From positions 1 through 33,707 of the forward strand of contig JAAUTN010000032.1 of assembly GCA_012031415.1 (NCBI GenBank): a stretch of 33,707 nt of DNA, in the 5' to 3' direction. Both the position numbers and the translations under genes were made by a program. The DNA comes from Leptolyngbyaceae cyanobacterium SM1_4_3. GTDB taxonomy: Bacteria; Cyanobacteriota; Cyanobacteriia; Elainellales; Elainellaceae. Below the pieces are notes generated by a model, which saw nothing but the letters and a program-made list of their open reading frames with translations, was not told the origin of the DNA and did no database searches. Below are positions 8,436 through 17,620 of this stretch, piece after piece. Within the stretch, counting starts at the first letter, position 1. Each line of letters opens with the position of its first letter.

Positions 8436-9382
8436 CTCGTTACAATAATGCTTTCTATAAACTACTCAATAAATTTAATAGAAAAAGCAAAAAGCCTTGT
8501 CCTGACCCCAACGCACTTTTTCCACTGAATCCAGAGTTGCCTTTGCCCGAAGGTGTCTCTGAAAGCGAACTGTTTGATTTTCTGAAGTCAGTTTTAGTGA
8601 AGGATGCACCTCCCCAGGAGATGGCAAATTATTGCCAACAAGATTTTCGTAGATTTGTTTATACCTATGGGTTAGCAAGAGATTTAACTGGAAGGGGGCT
8701 TGAGCTAGGTTCAAATCCTTACTTCACAACAATGCTATTAAAAGAATTCACACAAATAAATTTGTCTTTAGCCAACTATTTTAATTCCGAATTAGGTCCT
8801 AGTATTGAGCAGGGCGTATCGTATCAGGATTTTAGAACGAAAGAAAATACACTAATTCAGCTCAAGTCAAGCCAGTTTAATGTTGAAGAAGAAAAGTTTC
8901 CTTTTGTAGATGAAGAGTTTGACGTAGTTTTTTTCTGCGAAATCATAGAGCATCTACTCATAAACCCCATTGCGGCTCTCAAAGAAATTAAGAGAATTCT
9001 AAAGCCAAACGGAGCGCTGATTTTAACTACGCCAAATGTGAGTAGGTTAGAGAACGTTGCAAGAATGATTGCTGGAGAAAATATCTACGATCCCTACTCC
9101 GGCTATGGCCCTTATGGCAGACACAACCGGGAATATAACAAACATGAACTTTATCTGTTGCTAAGCTACTTAGGCTTTGACGTTGATGCCATGTTTACGG
9201 CTGACGTGCATTTTAATAACGCGAATGCCTATGCACCAGTAGTTGATTTTTCAGCGCTGCTGAAAAATCGAGAGCAGGATTTGGGACAGTATATCTTTAT
9301 TAGAGCCTTAAATGTTAGAGAGGCAGGCAATAAAAAACCTGCTTTTCTATATAGAAGTTGTCCTGCTGATGAGATAGAGTAA
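8432..9382 (+). CDS. Class I SAM-dependent methyltransferase
   Basis: 316 residues, soluble. Motif I is LELGSNPYF (90-98), an unusual variant of the E/DxGxGxG loop. It is followed by FDVVFFCEIIEHL (about 158-170) and the post-motif LKPNGALILTTPNVSRLENV, typical of methyltransferase family 11/23 proteins. A further conserved-looking segment, DPYSGYGPYGRHNREY, recalls methyltransferases that act on sugars or on glycan-linked substrates in O-antigen loci. Residues 1-60 are a poorly conserved lysine-rich head. It overlaps the preceding gene by ATGA and its stop shares one base with the next start (TAATG). Its position between two glycosyltransferases suggests internal or terminal O-methylation of the polymer; the acceptor is unknown. 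Confidence 0.8.
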   Translation: MTRYNNAFYKLLNKFNRKSKKPCPDPNALFPLNPELPLPEGVSESELFDFLKSVLVKDAPPQEMANYCQQDFRRFVYTYGLARDLTGRGLELGSNPYFTTMLLKEFTQINLSLANYFNSELGPSIEQGVSYQDFRTKENTLIQLKSSQFNVEEEKFPFVDEEFDVVFFCEIIEHLLINPIAALKEIKRILKPNGALILTTPNVSRLENVARMIAGENIYDPYSGYGPYGRHNREYNKHELYLLLSYLGFDVDAMFTADVHFNNANAYAPVVDFSALLKNREQDLGQYIFIRALNVREAGNKKPAFLYRSCPADEIE

Positions 9383-10545
9383 TGCCCAGAGTTGCTTTTG
9401 TCATTCAACGTTGTGGTTTAGAAGTCAATGGTGGTGCGGAAGTTCTCTGCCTCAAAATTGCACAGCATATGTCTGAGTACTGGGACTTGGAGATATTAAC
9501 AACCTGTGCATTAGATTATGTCACTTGGGAAAACTATTACCCACCAGGAATAGAAGAAGTTTTAGGTGTCAAAATACGTCGCTTCCGAGTAGAACAGCAG
9601 CGAAATATTAGTGAATTTAATCGTCTATCTGAAAAAATTAATTCTCGATTGGAGACGGCTTCAATTGAGGAACAAGAAGCCTGGATGCGATCTCAGGGAC
9701 CCTGGACACCCGATCTCATTTCTTACGTTGAACAACATCAGCAGGAGTATGATGTGTTCATATTTTTTACCTATTTGTATGCAACCACTTATTTCGTTTT
9801 GCCACTAGTTGCTGAAAAGTCCTATCTTGAGCCTTTAGCTCATGACGAATGGACTATTTACATGAGCATATGGAATAGTTTTTTCAAAAAGCCGCGTGGT
9901 TTTATTTTTAATACGGTAGAGGAACAGCGCTTTCTCAAAACTCGTTTTCCGGACGTTGACTTGGAAGGGGCGATCGCCGGAATGGCCGTGGAACCGCCAG
10001 AAACTTCTAGCGCAAGCCAATTCAGGCAGCAGCATAAAATTAATGAACCCTTTTTGCTATATGTTGGCAGAATTGATCCCTCTAAAGGCTGCGAAGAACT
10101 ATTTAACTATTTCATCTCGCTCCGCAAACAAGAACCTGGATCAAGAAAGCTAGTGCTGTTGGGTAAGCCAACCATGCCCGTCCCAAAACACCCAGACATC
10201 ATAGCGCTTGGCTTTGTGGATGAGCAAACTAAATGGGATGCTTTAGCAGCTTGCGATGTACTAGTAATGCCTTCACCTTATGAAAGTCTTTCTATTGTCT
10301 TATTAGAAGCTTGGGCAGTAGGAAAACCCGTCTTAGTGAATGGGAAATGTGATGTGTTATTAGGGCAGTGTCAAAGGTCTCAAGGCGGGCTTTGGTATAA
10401 CAACATCCACGAATTCCAGTTAGCTATAGAAACGATGAATCATCGAGTTAGAAGACTGCTAGGAGCGCAGGGAAAATCCTTCGTAGAAGTGAACTATGTT
10501 TGGCCGGAAATTCAGAAACTATATTTAGGTTTGTTTTCTAATTAG
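9382..10545 (+). CDS. Glycosyltransferase family 4
   Basis: 387 residues with a GT-B layout. The N-terminus has NGGAEVLCLKIAQHM and the paired stretch EILTTC...NYYPPG...VKIRRFRVE, which matches the first domain of the double transferase at 6105 almost position by position (VLTTC, NYYRPG, VRRFRVD), so the two are paralogues. The C-terminal nucleotide-sugar domain has LLYVGRIDPSKG near residue 225 and PSPYESLSIVLLEAWAVGKP near 298-317, containing the EX7E pattern. It probably acts at the cytoplasmic membrane face in chain extension. It ends the first tightly coupled block, and 276 bases without a gene follow. Confidence 0.87.
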   Translation: MPRVAFVIQRCGLEVNGGAEVLCLKIAQHMSEYWDLEILTTCALDYVTWENYYPPGIEEVLGVKIRRFRVEQQRNISEFNRLSEKINSRLETASIEEQEAWMRSQGPWTPDLISYVEQHQQEYDVFIFFTYLYATTYFVLPLVAEKSYLEPLAHDEWTIYMSIWNSFFKKPRGFIFNTVEEQRFLKTRFPDVDLEGAIAGMAVEPPETSSASQFRQQHKINEPFLLYVGRIDPSKGCEELFNYFISLRKQEPGSRKLVLLGKPTMPVPKHPDIIALGFVDEQTKWDALAACDVLVMPSPYESLSIVLLEAWAVGKPVLVNGKCDVLLGQCQRSQGGLWYNNIHEFQLAIETMNHRVRRLLGAQGKSFVEVNYVWPEIQKLYLGLFSN

Positions 10546-10821
10546 GTAGGTACCGTTAGCAGACCAATTTCTGCGTCTGAAAAGGTAGGAAATTTGAAAA
10601 CTTAAACCGCCAAGACTATTTCCCTACTTCTCTAACCTAAACTTGAGATTCACTGAGTTGTGCTGTATTGTTGTCTTGTCAATTTTCTGTAAGTCTGTAA
10701 ATTCTCCTCAAGATTCTCAAGACTATGTTCAAGAAACATGACACAATCTGAAGTTGAATAAAATAATGGCTGTCAATTCGTCCAGGTTATTTTGTTTTGT
10801 AGCAAATAGCACGTAAATCCA
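10546..10821 (+). promoter_or_regulatory. Gap between cluster blocks, possible promoter
   Basis: No gene is visible. The stretch is AT-rich and separates the two coupled gene blocks. A weak sigma70-like pair, TTGTCA (10676-10681) and TAAATT (10698-10703) with a 16-base spacer, could drive the second block. A short pair GCAGA/TCTGC near 10560-10577 is too small to be a confident terminator. Two in-phase repeats of TCTCAAGA-like sequence near 10706-10722 are noted only as composition. Confidence 0.3.
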
Positions 10822-11811
10822 GTGACTATACTGACGCAAATCCCTGAAGTTAGCATCGTCGTTCCTGCCTTCAACGAAGAGCAAACGTTGGAAATTTTGC
10901 TCGATCGCATCCTGAATGTTGTCGAACAGATTCCTGACCAGAAGTTTGAAATCATCTTCATTGATGACGGCAGTACTGACCGCTCCTGGCTTATTCTTCA
11001 AAGTCTTGCTGCAAAAGAGGCGCGAGTACGCTGCTTTCGGTTACGCCGCAACTTTGGTAAAGCTGCTGCCTTATCGATAGGAGCCAGCATGGCAAGGGGT
11101 GACATCCTGATAACAATGGATGCCGATTTGCAGGACGATCCTAAAGAGATCCCGCGATTTCTAGAGAAACTCGAAGAAGGATACGATCTGGTCTCCGGTT
11201 GGAAAAGAAATCGCAAAGATCCCCTGTCTAAAACGCTTCCTTCAAAGATTTTCAATACTGTTATTTGCTCGGTGAGTGATGTAAAATTACGGGACTTTAA
11301 CTGTGGCTTTAAAGCAGCACGTAAGGAAGTCTACCAAAACATTTCCCTTTACGGCGAATTGCACCGTTACATCCCTTTATTAGCTCACAACCTCGGCTAC
11401 AGGGTAGGCGAAATTCCTGTTCTTCATCACCCTCGAGCCGCAGGAAAGTCTAAGTACGGTCTAGAGAGGTATGCGCGTGGCTTCCTCGATTTGTTAACGG
11501 TATTAACCATCACGCGATACGGCCGTCGCCCAGGACACCTATTTGGAGGAGTAGGATTAATCAGCGGTATGGCTGGCTTTTTTATCCTAAGCTACCTCAC
11601 AGGAGTATGGATTTTTACTAGCGATCCGATTGGAGGGCGGCCATTGCTTTTACTTGGAATTATGTTAGAGATTTTATCAGCACAATTGCTCTCTCTCGGA
11701 ATGTTGGCAGAGCTAGTCTTAAACTGTAGCCCATCGCAACCAACGCATCTACTGATATCCGACAGCAGTGATATAACTACTGCTTGTAATAAGGAGAAAA
11801 GTTATTTATGA
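10822..11811 (+). CDS. Glycosyltransferase family 2, dolichol-phosphate-mannose-synthase-like, membrane anchored
   Basis: 329 residues. The GT-A domain occupies about 1-225: VSIVVPAFNEE (10-20), FIDDGSTD (46-53) and the metal-binding DAD of ITMDADLQDDP (D100, D102). The conserved GELHRYIPLLA and KSKYGLERY segments place it with DPM1/GtrB-type enzymes, which charge polyprenyl phosphate with one sugar. Two C-terminal membrane segments lie near residues 235-260 and 270-295. The start is GTG at 10822; no better in-frame ATG precedes the VSIVVPAFNE strand and the Shine-Dalgarno is weak. It overlaps the following methyltransferase by ATGA. It could supply a lipid-linked sugar to a membrane transferase such as the large protein at 12607. 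Confidence 0.9.
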   Translation: MTILTQIPEVSIVVPAFNEEQTLEILLDRILNVVEQIPDQKFEIIFIDDGSTDRSWLILQSLAAKEARVRCFRLRRNFGKAAALSIGASMARGDILITMDADLQDDPKEIPRFLEKLEEGYDLVSGWKRNRKDPLSKTLPSKIFNTVICSVSDVKLRDFNCGFKAARKEVYQNISLYGELHRYIPLLAHNLGYRVGEIPVLHHPRAAGKSKYGLERYARGFLDLLTVLTITRYGRRPGHLFGGVGLISGMAGFFILSYLTGVWIFTSDPIGGRPLLLLGIMLEILSAQLLSLGMLAELVLNCSPSQPTHLLISDSSDITTACNKEKSYL

Positions 11812-12587
11812 AACCAGACGTTTTCAAGCAGTATCAGGCAGAGAGTGAAAACTGGTTAAAGCGTGGTCGCCGCAGCCTGCTTCATAGTTTGCTTCGAGAA
11901 GCAAACCAAACTGCTCGATCTACAAAGCCTCTCAATATTTTAGAAGTTGGGGCAGGAGTGGGGCAAAACATACCGACTTTACAGGAATTTGGACAGGTAG
12001 AGGTTGTTGAAGTTAGTGATATTGGTCTTGCTGCATTAAAAGATATTCCTAACATTAATCAAATTTACAGCACCCCTATTCCCTTTAACCTCAACAAAAC
12101 CTACGATATTATTTGCGCTTTAGATGTTGTAGAACATATTGAGGACGATAAAACTGCTGTTCAATGGCTTGTCGATCGCCTCAAACCAGACGGGTATCTA
12201 ATTACAACAGTACCCGCCTACCAGTGGCTATTTTCTGATCACGACATTGCTTTGGGGCATTACAGGCGATACACCCAAAGAACTTTCAATCGCATCCTTC
12301 CATCCGAACTGACTGTTCTAAAAAGCGGCTATTTTAATAGCGTCTTGTTTTTACTGGCTGCGGCGATTCGTCTTTTCAAACGCTTCACCAAACGTATTTC
12401 CCCTCAGAAAAAACCTGCTGAGCTTAAAAAAGAAAGCTCTACTGTTCCTCGCTGGATTGATTCAGCCTTTGGAAGTTTTCTGCTAGTCGAAACCAAAGTA
12501 ATAGAAAGGAACCCTATCTTTCCTTTTGGTTTGTCGGTGTTTTGTTTGGCAAAAAAAACGACAACCGATAGTCCAAGTCACTTTTAA
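11808..12587 (+). CDS. Class I SAM-dependent methyltransferase
   Basis: 259 residues, soluble. Motif I is ILEVGAGVGQN (44-54), the acidic strand-2 end is VVEVSD, and motif II-like CALDVVEHIEDD is followed by LKPDGYLITTVPAYQWLFSDHD and the HYRRYT segment. This last set is characteristic of a methyltransferase family that often sits beside a GT2 transferase and a YbhN-like protein, as here. A hydrophobic stretch near residues 180-190 may touch the membrane. GGAG in AAGGAGAAAAG (about 11791-11795) lies upstream of the ATG. Substrate unknown; a lipid-linked sugar intermediate is plausible. Confidence 0.82.
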   Translation: MKPDVFKQYQAESENWLKRGRRSLLHSLLREANQTARSTKPLNILEVGAGVGQNIPTLQEFGQVEVVEVSDIGLAALKDIPNINQIYSTPIPFNLNKTYDIICALDVVEHIEDDKTAVQWLVDRLKPDGYLITTVPAYQWLFSDHDIALGHYRRYTQRTFNRILPSELTVLKSGYFNSVLFLLAAAIRLFKRFTKRISPQKKPAELKKESSTVPRWIDSAFGSFLLVETKVIERNPIFPFGLSVFCLAKKTTTDSPSHF

Positions 12588-12606
12588 TAACTCAGGCTTG
12601 ACGATT

Positions 12607-14880
12607 ATGAGAATAAAACTCAATAGAGTTAAAATACCTCAATACTTATCTGATTTCCGTGCTGGAGTAGCAGTGTATTTAGCTACTGTAGCTTTCTCAT
12701 GCATCTTATTATTCATATTCTTAGATCTAGGCAACTCAACGCTGTCAACTCCATTCAATTATGCTGGTGACGCTCTATATAAAAGCAACGAAGTAAAAAC
12801 TATGATGGACACCGGATGGCTTTTTCATAATCCATCTCTTGGTGCCCCTTTTGGCTATAACAGGCTTGATTTTCCAAGATTTGACTCTCTCAACTACCTA
12901 CTCATGAAGGTCTTCTTGATCTTCACTCAGGACTATGCTGTAATCATCAACTCATACTACTTACTTTCGTTCATTCTTTGTGCTTTAAGTGCTTTATTCG
13001 TCATGAAGCACTTTAAAGTATCTAATTTTGTTGCTTTTTACGGTTCAATCCTTTTTGCATTTCTCCCCTACCCTTTCTATCGAGGAATACCACATTTCTC
13101 GAACGCGGCATACTATATGATACCGCTTTCGGTAATGGTTTTGCTTTGGACATCGCTAGGACTATTTTTCAAAGACGGCAAGATTTCCAAGAAGTATCTT
13201 CTGTCCGCATTTGTAATATCGTTTTTAACCTCACTGCAAATGCCATACAACGGCTTCTTCATGGCCGTACTCACTCCCGCAGCAGGTTTATCTGGACTCC
13301 TAAAAACTAAAAATTTTCGATCGCTTCTTATAGCCGCTTTTATCTGGTTCTCGATCGCAAGCGCTTTTACAATTGAGCAAATACCCAGAATTCAATATCA
13401 ATCCACTCATGGCGTTAATGCTAGCGTTGCAAAACGATCTGTTACGGAGGTTGAGCTTTACTCTCTCAGGCTTTCTCAACTTCTCTTGCCTCACTTTAAG
13501 CACAGAATTGACGAACTTGCCGATGTGAAAGATAGGTTTGACGATACATTTTTACATACTAACGAGAACAAGACCTCATATCTTGGTATGTGGGGTGCAA
13601 TGGGATTCTTATTTCTCTTATTTTTTGTCATTTTTTCCAAAGTTGATAAGCTTGAAACTACGTATTTTCGGAATATTTCTGCCTCATCAATTCTGGCTTC
13701 GCTCAGTGCGCTCAACATAGTTGCTTTCTCATACGCAACTTTTGCTGGCTTTAGCGCAATGTTTGCCTTTTTTGTAGAACCTAAAATTCGGGCTACAAAT
13801 CGAATATCGGTCTACGTAGCATTTCTGTCAGTATTTGCACTTTGTGTAGTATTAGATACTGTCAGGCGCAATGTCAAGCCAAGAAAGAGAGTTTTTGTTA
13901 ACGCCTTTTTGACAGTCATCTTCTTTATTAGCCTTTTGGATCAAACCTCTCCAAAATTAATTCCCAAGTACGATGCAATCAATGAGAACTATAAACATGA
14001 CAGGCAATACTTTAGCCTCTTAGAGGAGCGTTTGCCTGATAATGCCGCTGTTTACCAAATGCCTTACGCCTTCTACCCAGAACGCGGGCCCATCAGTAAA
14101 ATGACGGATTATGACCACTTAAAGGCGTACTTTCATACATCTAGTCTGAGATGGAGCTATGGTTCAGCTAGAGGACGGCAGGGATATTACTGGAATATGG
14201 ACTTGGCAGAGCGCTCTCCAGCCGAGTTGATTCAAAGACTACAAGATTTTGGGTTTTCAGCAATTTATATCAACAGACTTGGTTTTGAGGATCGTGCAGA
14301 AACGCTCATTAATGATTTGTCAAACCTACTGAAGCAAGCGCCTTTGATTAGTGACAATGAGCGATACGCAACGTTCTTTCTACCCAGTGCAGATGTTGCT
14401 GACCCGCCTAATCTTGCTGAACCCTACAAGCTTGGGGACACAATCCGCTTTTCTTCAGAGTCGCATCCTATGGTTTTTTATTCACTGGGTTGGGCCAAGC
14501 CAGAGACTTGGGGAACATGGACGCTTGGAAAAGATGCTCGGTTAGCTATGCAGCTTGATGGTTCGCCGCCCTCTGATGATGTAGAGCTTTCGGCAGTCGT
14601 TCAAGCTTATGTCACTGAAGAACACCCTGAGCTTGATGTAGAGGTGATTGTCAATGGAGAGCAGGTTGACCAGTGGGAATTTGTGTATGGAGAGAGTGCA
14701 GGTGGTGGACGAAAGGCTGTAGTTCCAGCAGATTTAGTTGCGAAGCAAAATCCCCTTGAGATTGTCTTTAAGATTCCTGATGCCAAATCTCCTGCCGAGC
14801 TAGGTGTTTCCAGTGATGGACGTGTGCTTGGTCTTGGAGTGCATGAGCTGCGCTTAGACAATATCAGCAGTCCTTTGTAG
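12607..14880 (+). CDS. Large polytopic membrane protein, GT-C-like, with C-terminal soluble domain
   Basis: 757 residues from the ATG at 12607; the frame is open back to 12526, inside the preceding gene, but translation from 12607 places the first membrane helix (AVYLATVAFSCILLFIFLDL) normally. About 10-12 hydrophobic segments fill residues 20-450, then a soluble domain of about 300 residues. After helix 1 comes a loop with AGDALYKS and a DFPRFDSLNY motif, the place where GT-C transferases carry their acidic catalytic residues. The later segment has YQMPYAFYPERGP, DYDHLKAYFHTSSLRWSYG and GFSAIYINRLGF. The end (AVVQAYVTEEHPELDVEVIV, then NPLEIVFKIPDA) reads as a beta-sandwich. I do not know a named family; a periplasmic-face glycosyl or phospho-glycosyl transferase using a polyprenyl donor is an inference from topology and neighbours. 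Confidence 0.7.
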   Translation: MRIKLNRVKIPQYLSDFRAGVAVYLATVAFSCILLFIFLDLGNSTLSTPFNYAGDALYKSNEVKTMMDTGWLFHNPSLGAPFGYNRLDFPRFDSLNYLLMKVFLIFTQDYAVIINSYYLLSFILCALSALFVMKHFKVSNFVAFYGSILFAFLPYPFYRGIPHFSNAAYYMIPLSVMVLLWTSLGLFFKDGKISKKYLLSAFVISFLTSLQMPYNGFFMAVLTPAAGLSGLLKTKNFRSLLIAAFIWFSIASAFTIEQIPRIQYQSTHGVNASVAKRSVTEVELYSLRLSQLLLPHFKHRIDELADVKDRFDDTFLHTNENKTSYLGMWGAMGFLFLLFFVIFSKVDKLETTYFRNISASSILASLSALNIVAFSYATFAGFSAMFAFFVEPKIRATNRISVYVAFLSVFALCVVLDTVRRNVKPRKRVFVNAFLTVIFFISLLDQTSPKLIPKYDAINENYKHDRQYFSLLEERLPDNAAVYQMPYAFYPERGPISKMTDYDHLKAYFHTSSLRWSYGSARGRQGYYWNMDLAERSPAELIQRLQDFGFSAIYINRLGFEDRAETLINDLSNLLKQAPLISDNERYATFFLPSADVADPPNLAEPYKLGDTIRFSSESHPMVFYSLGWAKPETWGTWTLGKDARLAMQLDGSPPSDDVELSAVVQAYVTEEHPELDVEVIVNGEQVDQWEFVYGESAGGGRKAVVPADLVAKQNPLEIVFKIPDAKSPAELGVSSDGRVLGLGVHELRLDNISSPL

Positions 14881-14894
14881 GAGGTTCAGAATTA

Positions 14895-15668
14895 GTGTCA
14901 GATATGCCAGTCAATAATCTTGTCTCAGGAATGGCAACAGCGGTAAAGCAATTCTACGTTTTGCTCCTTAGAGGGCTACGTACCCTTGCTAAAAGGATAG
15001 GTCTATTAAAAGTATTAGAAGCCCATGAGAACAACCGCACTCTGTTCTGGCTTCGCAGTTTATTTGCCATTTATGATATGGACGACATGATCCGTTTGGG
15101 TGTGCCCTGGTGGACTTTTTCATCCATTGATTTAGTTGAACGTTTTCTGGCAGGTGTGCCGCAAGCACGTGTGTTTGAATACGGAGCCGGGGCAAGCACG
15201 CTTTGGTTAGCTCGACGTGCTGGTACTGTATACTTTCTTGAGCATGATGCCATGTACAAAAAGAGCCTCGATCGCTATACTGCTGGGCTGGCAAACGCCA
15301 AGGGCTTTTTAGAGGTTCCGGTTCCTGACAAATCGCCACAACCCTTCACGTCGAGTCGCTCGGACTTGCAGGGGATGAGCTTCAAAAATTATGTAAAGCA
15401 TCTTGATACTGTGGATGGACTGTTTGACCTGATTATTATTGATGGGCGCTGCCGAGAGCGTTGCCTGGAGCAGTCTTTGCCACATCTTAAAGAAACGGGG
15501 TGTATTGTGTTTGACAATAGTGGTAGAAAGCGCTACCGCAAGGTTATTGAACAGCTTAATTATCCTATGATTGAAACTCGTGGATTAACGCCTTCTTTAC
15601 CTTATCCGGGTCAGACTACTTTGATTTTCAAGTCGGTGGAAGTGCGAAATAAGCTTCAAGCTAAGTGA
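14895..15668 (+). CDS. SAM-dependent methyltransferase-like protein
   Basis: 257 residues. AGGAGG (14879-14884) lies 10 bases before the GTG at 14895, which I prefer to the ATG at 14904. A Rossmann core starts at VFEYGAGASTLWLARR (93-108), followed by VYFLEHDAMYKKSL, LIIIDGRCRERC and CIVFDNSGRKRY; the last is typical of FkbM- or family-24-like methyltransferases found in glycan loci. Residues 20-60 are basic and amphipathic. It sits between the large membrane protein and the YbhN-like gene, and its end overlaps the next start (GTGA). The acceptor is unknown. Some relatives in this fold may not be active enzymes, so the label is by fold and motif. Confidence 0.72.
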   Translation: MSDMPVNNLVSGMATAVKQFYVLLLRGLRTLAKRIGLLKVLEAHENNRTLFWLRSLFAIYDMDDMIRLGVPWWTFSSIDLVERFLAGVPQARVFEYGAGASTLWLARRAGTVYFLEHDAMYKKSLDRYTAGLANAKGFLEVPVPDKSPQPFTSSRSDLQGMSFKNYVKHLDTVDGLFDLIIIDGRCRERCLEQSLPHLKETGCIVFDNSGRKRYRKVIEQLNYPMIETRGLTPSLPYPGQTTLIFKSVEVRNKLQAK

Positions 15669-16621
15669 AAAAAGTCGTCTATCTGGTTGGCTATCTATTA
15701 GTTGGAATATCATTGGTTTTTCTTTTGAGAAACCTCGTAGTTAACTTGAAAGATATTCCTGGCTTTAAACTGACTTACCAATCCGTTTTAGCGTTAGCTA
15801 TATCTACGATTCTTTGTGCTAGTACGGTTGCAATTTTAAGTTGGGCTTGGAGTCTCTTAATTAGGGGAGGTAGTGTCTATTTGACAATAAGCCAAGCGTA
15901 TGTGATTATGGCTCAATCTCAAATTGGCAGATACTTGCCCGGTAATATTTGGCATTATGCTGGTCGCGTTGCTTTGGGTCGTCAATATGGAGTTTCTACT
16001 GAAGCGACCCTTCTCAGCACCAGCATGGAAACCGTGATGATTTTTGGGATGGCGCTCATCATATCGGCAACTGGTTTGCTATTTGATGAGCAGTTTTTCA
16101 GGGATGTAAAGATAGACTTCTACACAAAGAATCTAGCTGTTCTAATCGCTTCAAGCATTGCTTTAGTTGCAGTAATTGGCGCTGCAATTGCAGTTGTGTT
16201 TGCTGTCGCTAGACCAATCTGGACTTCTACCAAAAACTGGATTAGGGAACGTGCGCCCTACATTCATGCAGGACGTATTGGTATATCTAGTCTTCTTTAC
16301 GTTTCAATATTCTTTATATTTGGAACAGTTATTTCGCTGCTACTCAATCTGATTTGGCAAGTAGAGGTTGAAGTATCCTGGTTTCAATTCGTCTGGAGCT
16401 TTTCGATCGCCTGGGTTGCTGGTTTTGTTACGCCGGGTGCCCCAGGAGGTATAGGGGTTAGAGAAGCAATCCTGGTTACGCTGTATTCTCCAGTATTGGG
16501 AGAAGGATTAGCATTAGGTCTGTCGCTGATGTTGAGGGTGCTAACGAGCTTGGGAGACCTGGTTGCCTTTGGTTTAGCATACTATCTAAGTCAAACTCAA
16601 AATTTGAAATCTGTAAAATAA
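15665..16621 (+). CDS. YbhN/LPG-synthase-TM family integral membrane protein
   Basis: 318 residues, about eight membrane helices, no catalytic domain. The stretch RYLPGNIWHYAGR (about residues 95-107) and the near-C-terminal TPGAPGGIGVREA (about 256-268) are hallmarks of the UPF0104/YbhN family, the membrane half of lysylphosphatidylglycerol synthase (AglD/MprF flippase-like region). Such proteins accompany GT2 transferases in many surface-glycan loci and may move lipid-linked intermediates across the membrane; that role is inference. The start is GTG at 15665, overlapping the previous stop. It is followed only 4 bases later by the dehydratase gene. Confidence 0.85.
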   Translation: MKKVVYLVGYLLVGISLVFLLRNLVVNLKDIPGFKLTYQSVLALAISTILCASTVAILSWAWSLLIRGGSVYLTISQAYVIMAQSQIGRYLPGNIWHYAGRVALGRQYGVSTEATLLSTSMETVMIFGMALIISATGLLFDEQFFRDVKIDFYTKNLAVLIASSIALVAVIGAAIAVVFAVARPIWTSTKNWIRERAPYIHAGRIGISSLLYVSIFFIFGTVISLLLNLIWQVEVEVSWFQFVWSFSIAWVAGFVTPGAPGGIGVREAILVTLYSPVLGEGLALGLSLMLRVLTSLGDLVAFGLAYYLSQTQNLKSVK

Positions 16622-16625
16622 CCCC

Positions 16626-17591
16626 ATGACAAAGAAAGCCCTAATTACCGGATTAACTGGACAAGACGGCTCTTATCTTGCTGAACTTCTTTTGGAGAAG
16701 GGCTATGAGGTGTTTGGGTTGGTGCGTCGATCTAGTTCTGGCAATGTTGGGCGTATTGGTCATCTGTCTGATCAAGTTCAGATTGTTTCGGGCGACCTTC
16801 TAGATCAGTTTTCTTTGATGGATGCGATCGCCAGCGCTCAACCGGATGAGATTTATAATCTTGCTTCCCAGAGCTATGTCCCAATTTCTTGGACGCAACC
16901 CGCCCTCACCGCTGAGTATACGGCGATTGGGGTTTCCCGACTTTTAGAAGCGATTCGTCGTGGCAAGCCTGATGCTAAACTTTACCAGGCTTCTAGTAGT
17001 GAGGTCTTTGGTCAACCTGATGAATCTCCCCAGAACGAGCGTACCGCCTTTCGACCTCGTAACCCTTACGGTGTTGCCAAAGCCTACGCTCATTGGATGA
17101 CCATTAACTACCGTCAACAATACAATCTCTATGCCTGCTGCGGCATTACCTATACCCATGAATCTCCCCGACGCGGAACAGAATTTGTGTTTCGCAAGAT
17201 TACGCATGGGGTTGCCAGAATTAAGTTGGGCATGGATAACGATCTGAAGTTGGGAAATTTGGATGCCCGTCGAGATTGGTGCTACGCCAAAGATGCGGTG
17301 TATGCCATGTGGTTGATGCTGCAACAGGAGAAACCTGACGATTATGTGATTGCCAGTGGCGAAACTCGTTCGGTTAGAGAACTAGTTGAATGTGCGTTTA
17401 GTTATGTTGGTTTGAACTGGCAAGATTATGTGTCTGTTGATCCGGCTTTTTATCGTCCCGATGAGGTAGTACAATTGGTCGGTTCTATTGATAAGATCCA
17501 AAAAAATCTCAACTGGAAGCCTCAGTATTCTTTCGAGCAGTTAATTGAATTGATGGTTGATTATGACCTCAAGCAATTGAGCCATGCGTAA
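16626..17591 (+). CDS. gmd: GDP-mannose 4,6-dehydratase
   Basis: Converts GDP-D-mannose to GDP-4-dehydro-6-deoxy-D-mannose, the branch point to GDP-D-rhamnose and GDP-L-fucose. 321 residues; short-chain dehydrogenase fold with NADP loop TGLTGQDGSYLAE (8-20), SSSEVFG (123-129) and the catalytic Y148xxxK152 of NPYGVAK. THESPRRGTEFVFRKIT and KLGNLDARRDW are diagnostic for Gmd rather than the Rmd reductase, which lacks them. It is shorter than the roughly 370-residue E. coli enzyme, as many bacterial homologues are. No Rmd or fucose synthase is in the window, so the final sugar is undetermined. It closes the second block and is followed by a terminator. Confidence 0.93.
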   Translation: MTKKALITGLTGQDGSYLAELLLEKGYEVFGLVRRSSSGNVGRIGHLSDQVQIVSGDLLDQFSLMDAIASAQPDEIYNLASQSYVPISWTQPALTAEYTAIGVSRLLEAIRRGKPDAKLYQASSSEVFGQPDESPQNERTAFRPRNPYGVAKAYAHWMTINYRQQYNLYACCGITYTHESPRRGTEFVFRKITHGVARIKLGMDNDLKLGNLDARRDWCYAKDAVYAMWLMLQQEKPDDYVIASGETRSVRELVECAFSYVGLNWQDYVSVDPAFYRPDEVVQLVGSIDKIQKNLNWKPQYSFEQLIELMVDYDLKQLSHA

Positions 17592-17620
17592 CGGCGGAAT
17601 CGAAAGGGATTTGAGGAAAG

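Noticed and set aside
16626-17591. GDP-4-dehydro-6-deoxymannose reductase (Rmd) instead of Gmd
   Set aside because: The HESPRRGTEFVFRKIT and GNLDARRDW signatures belong to Gmd, and the TGQDGSYLAE loop is the dehydratase form.
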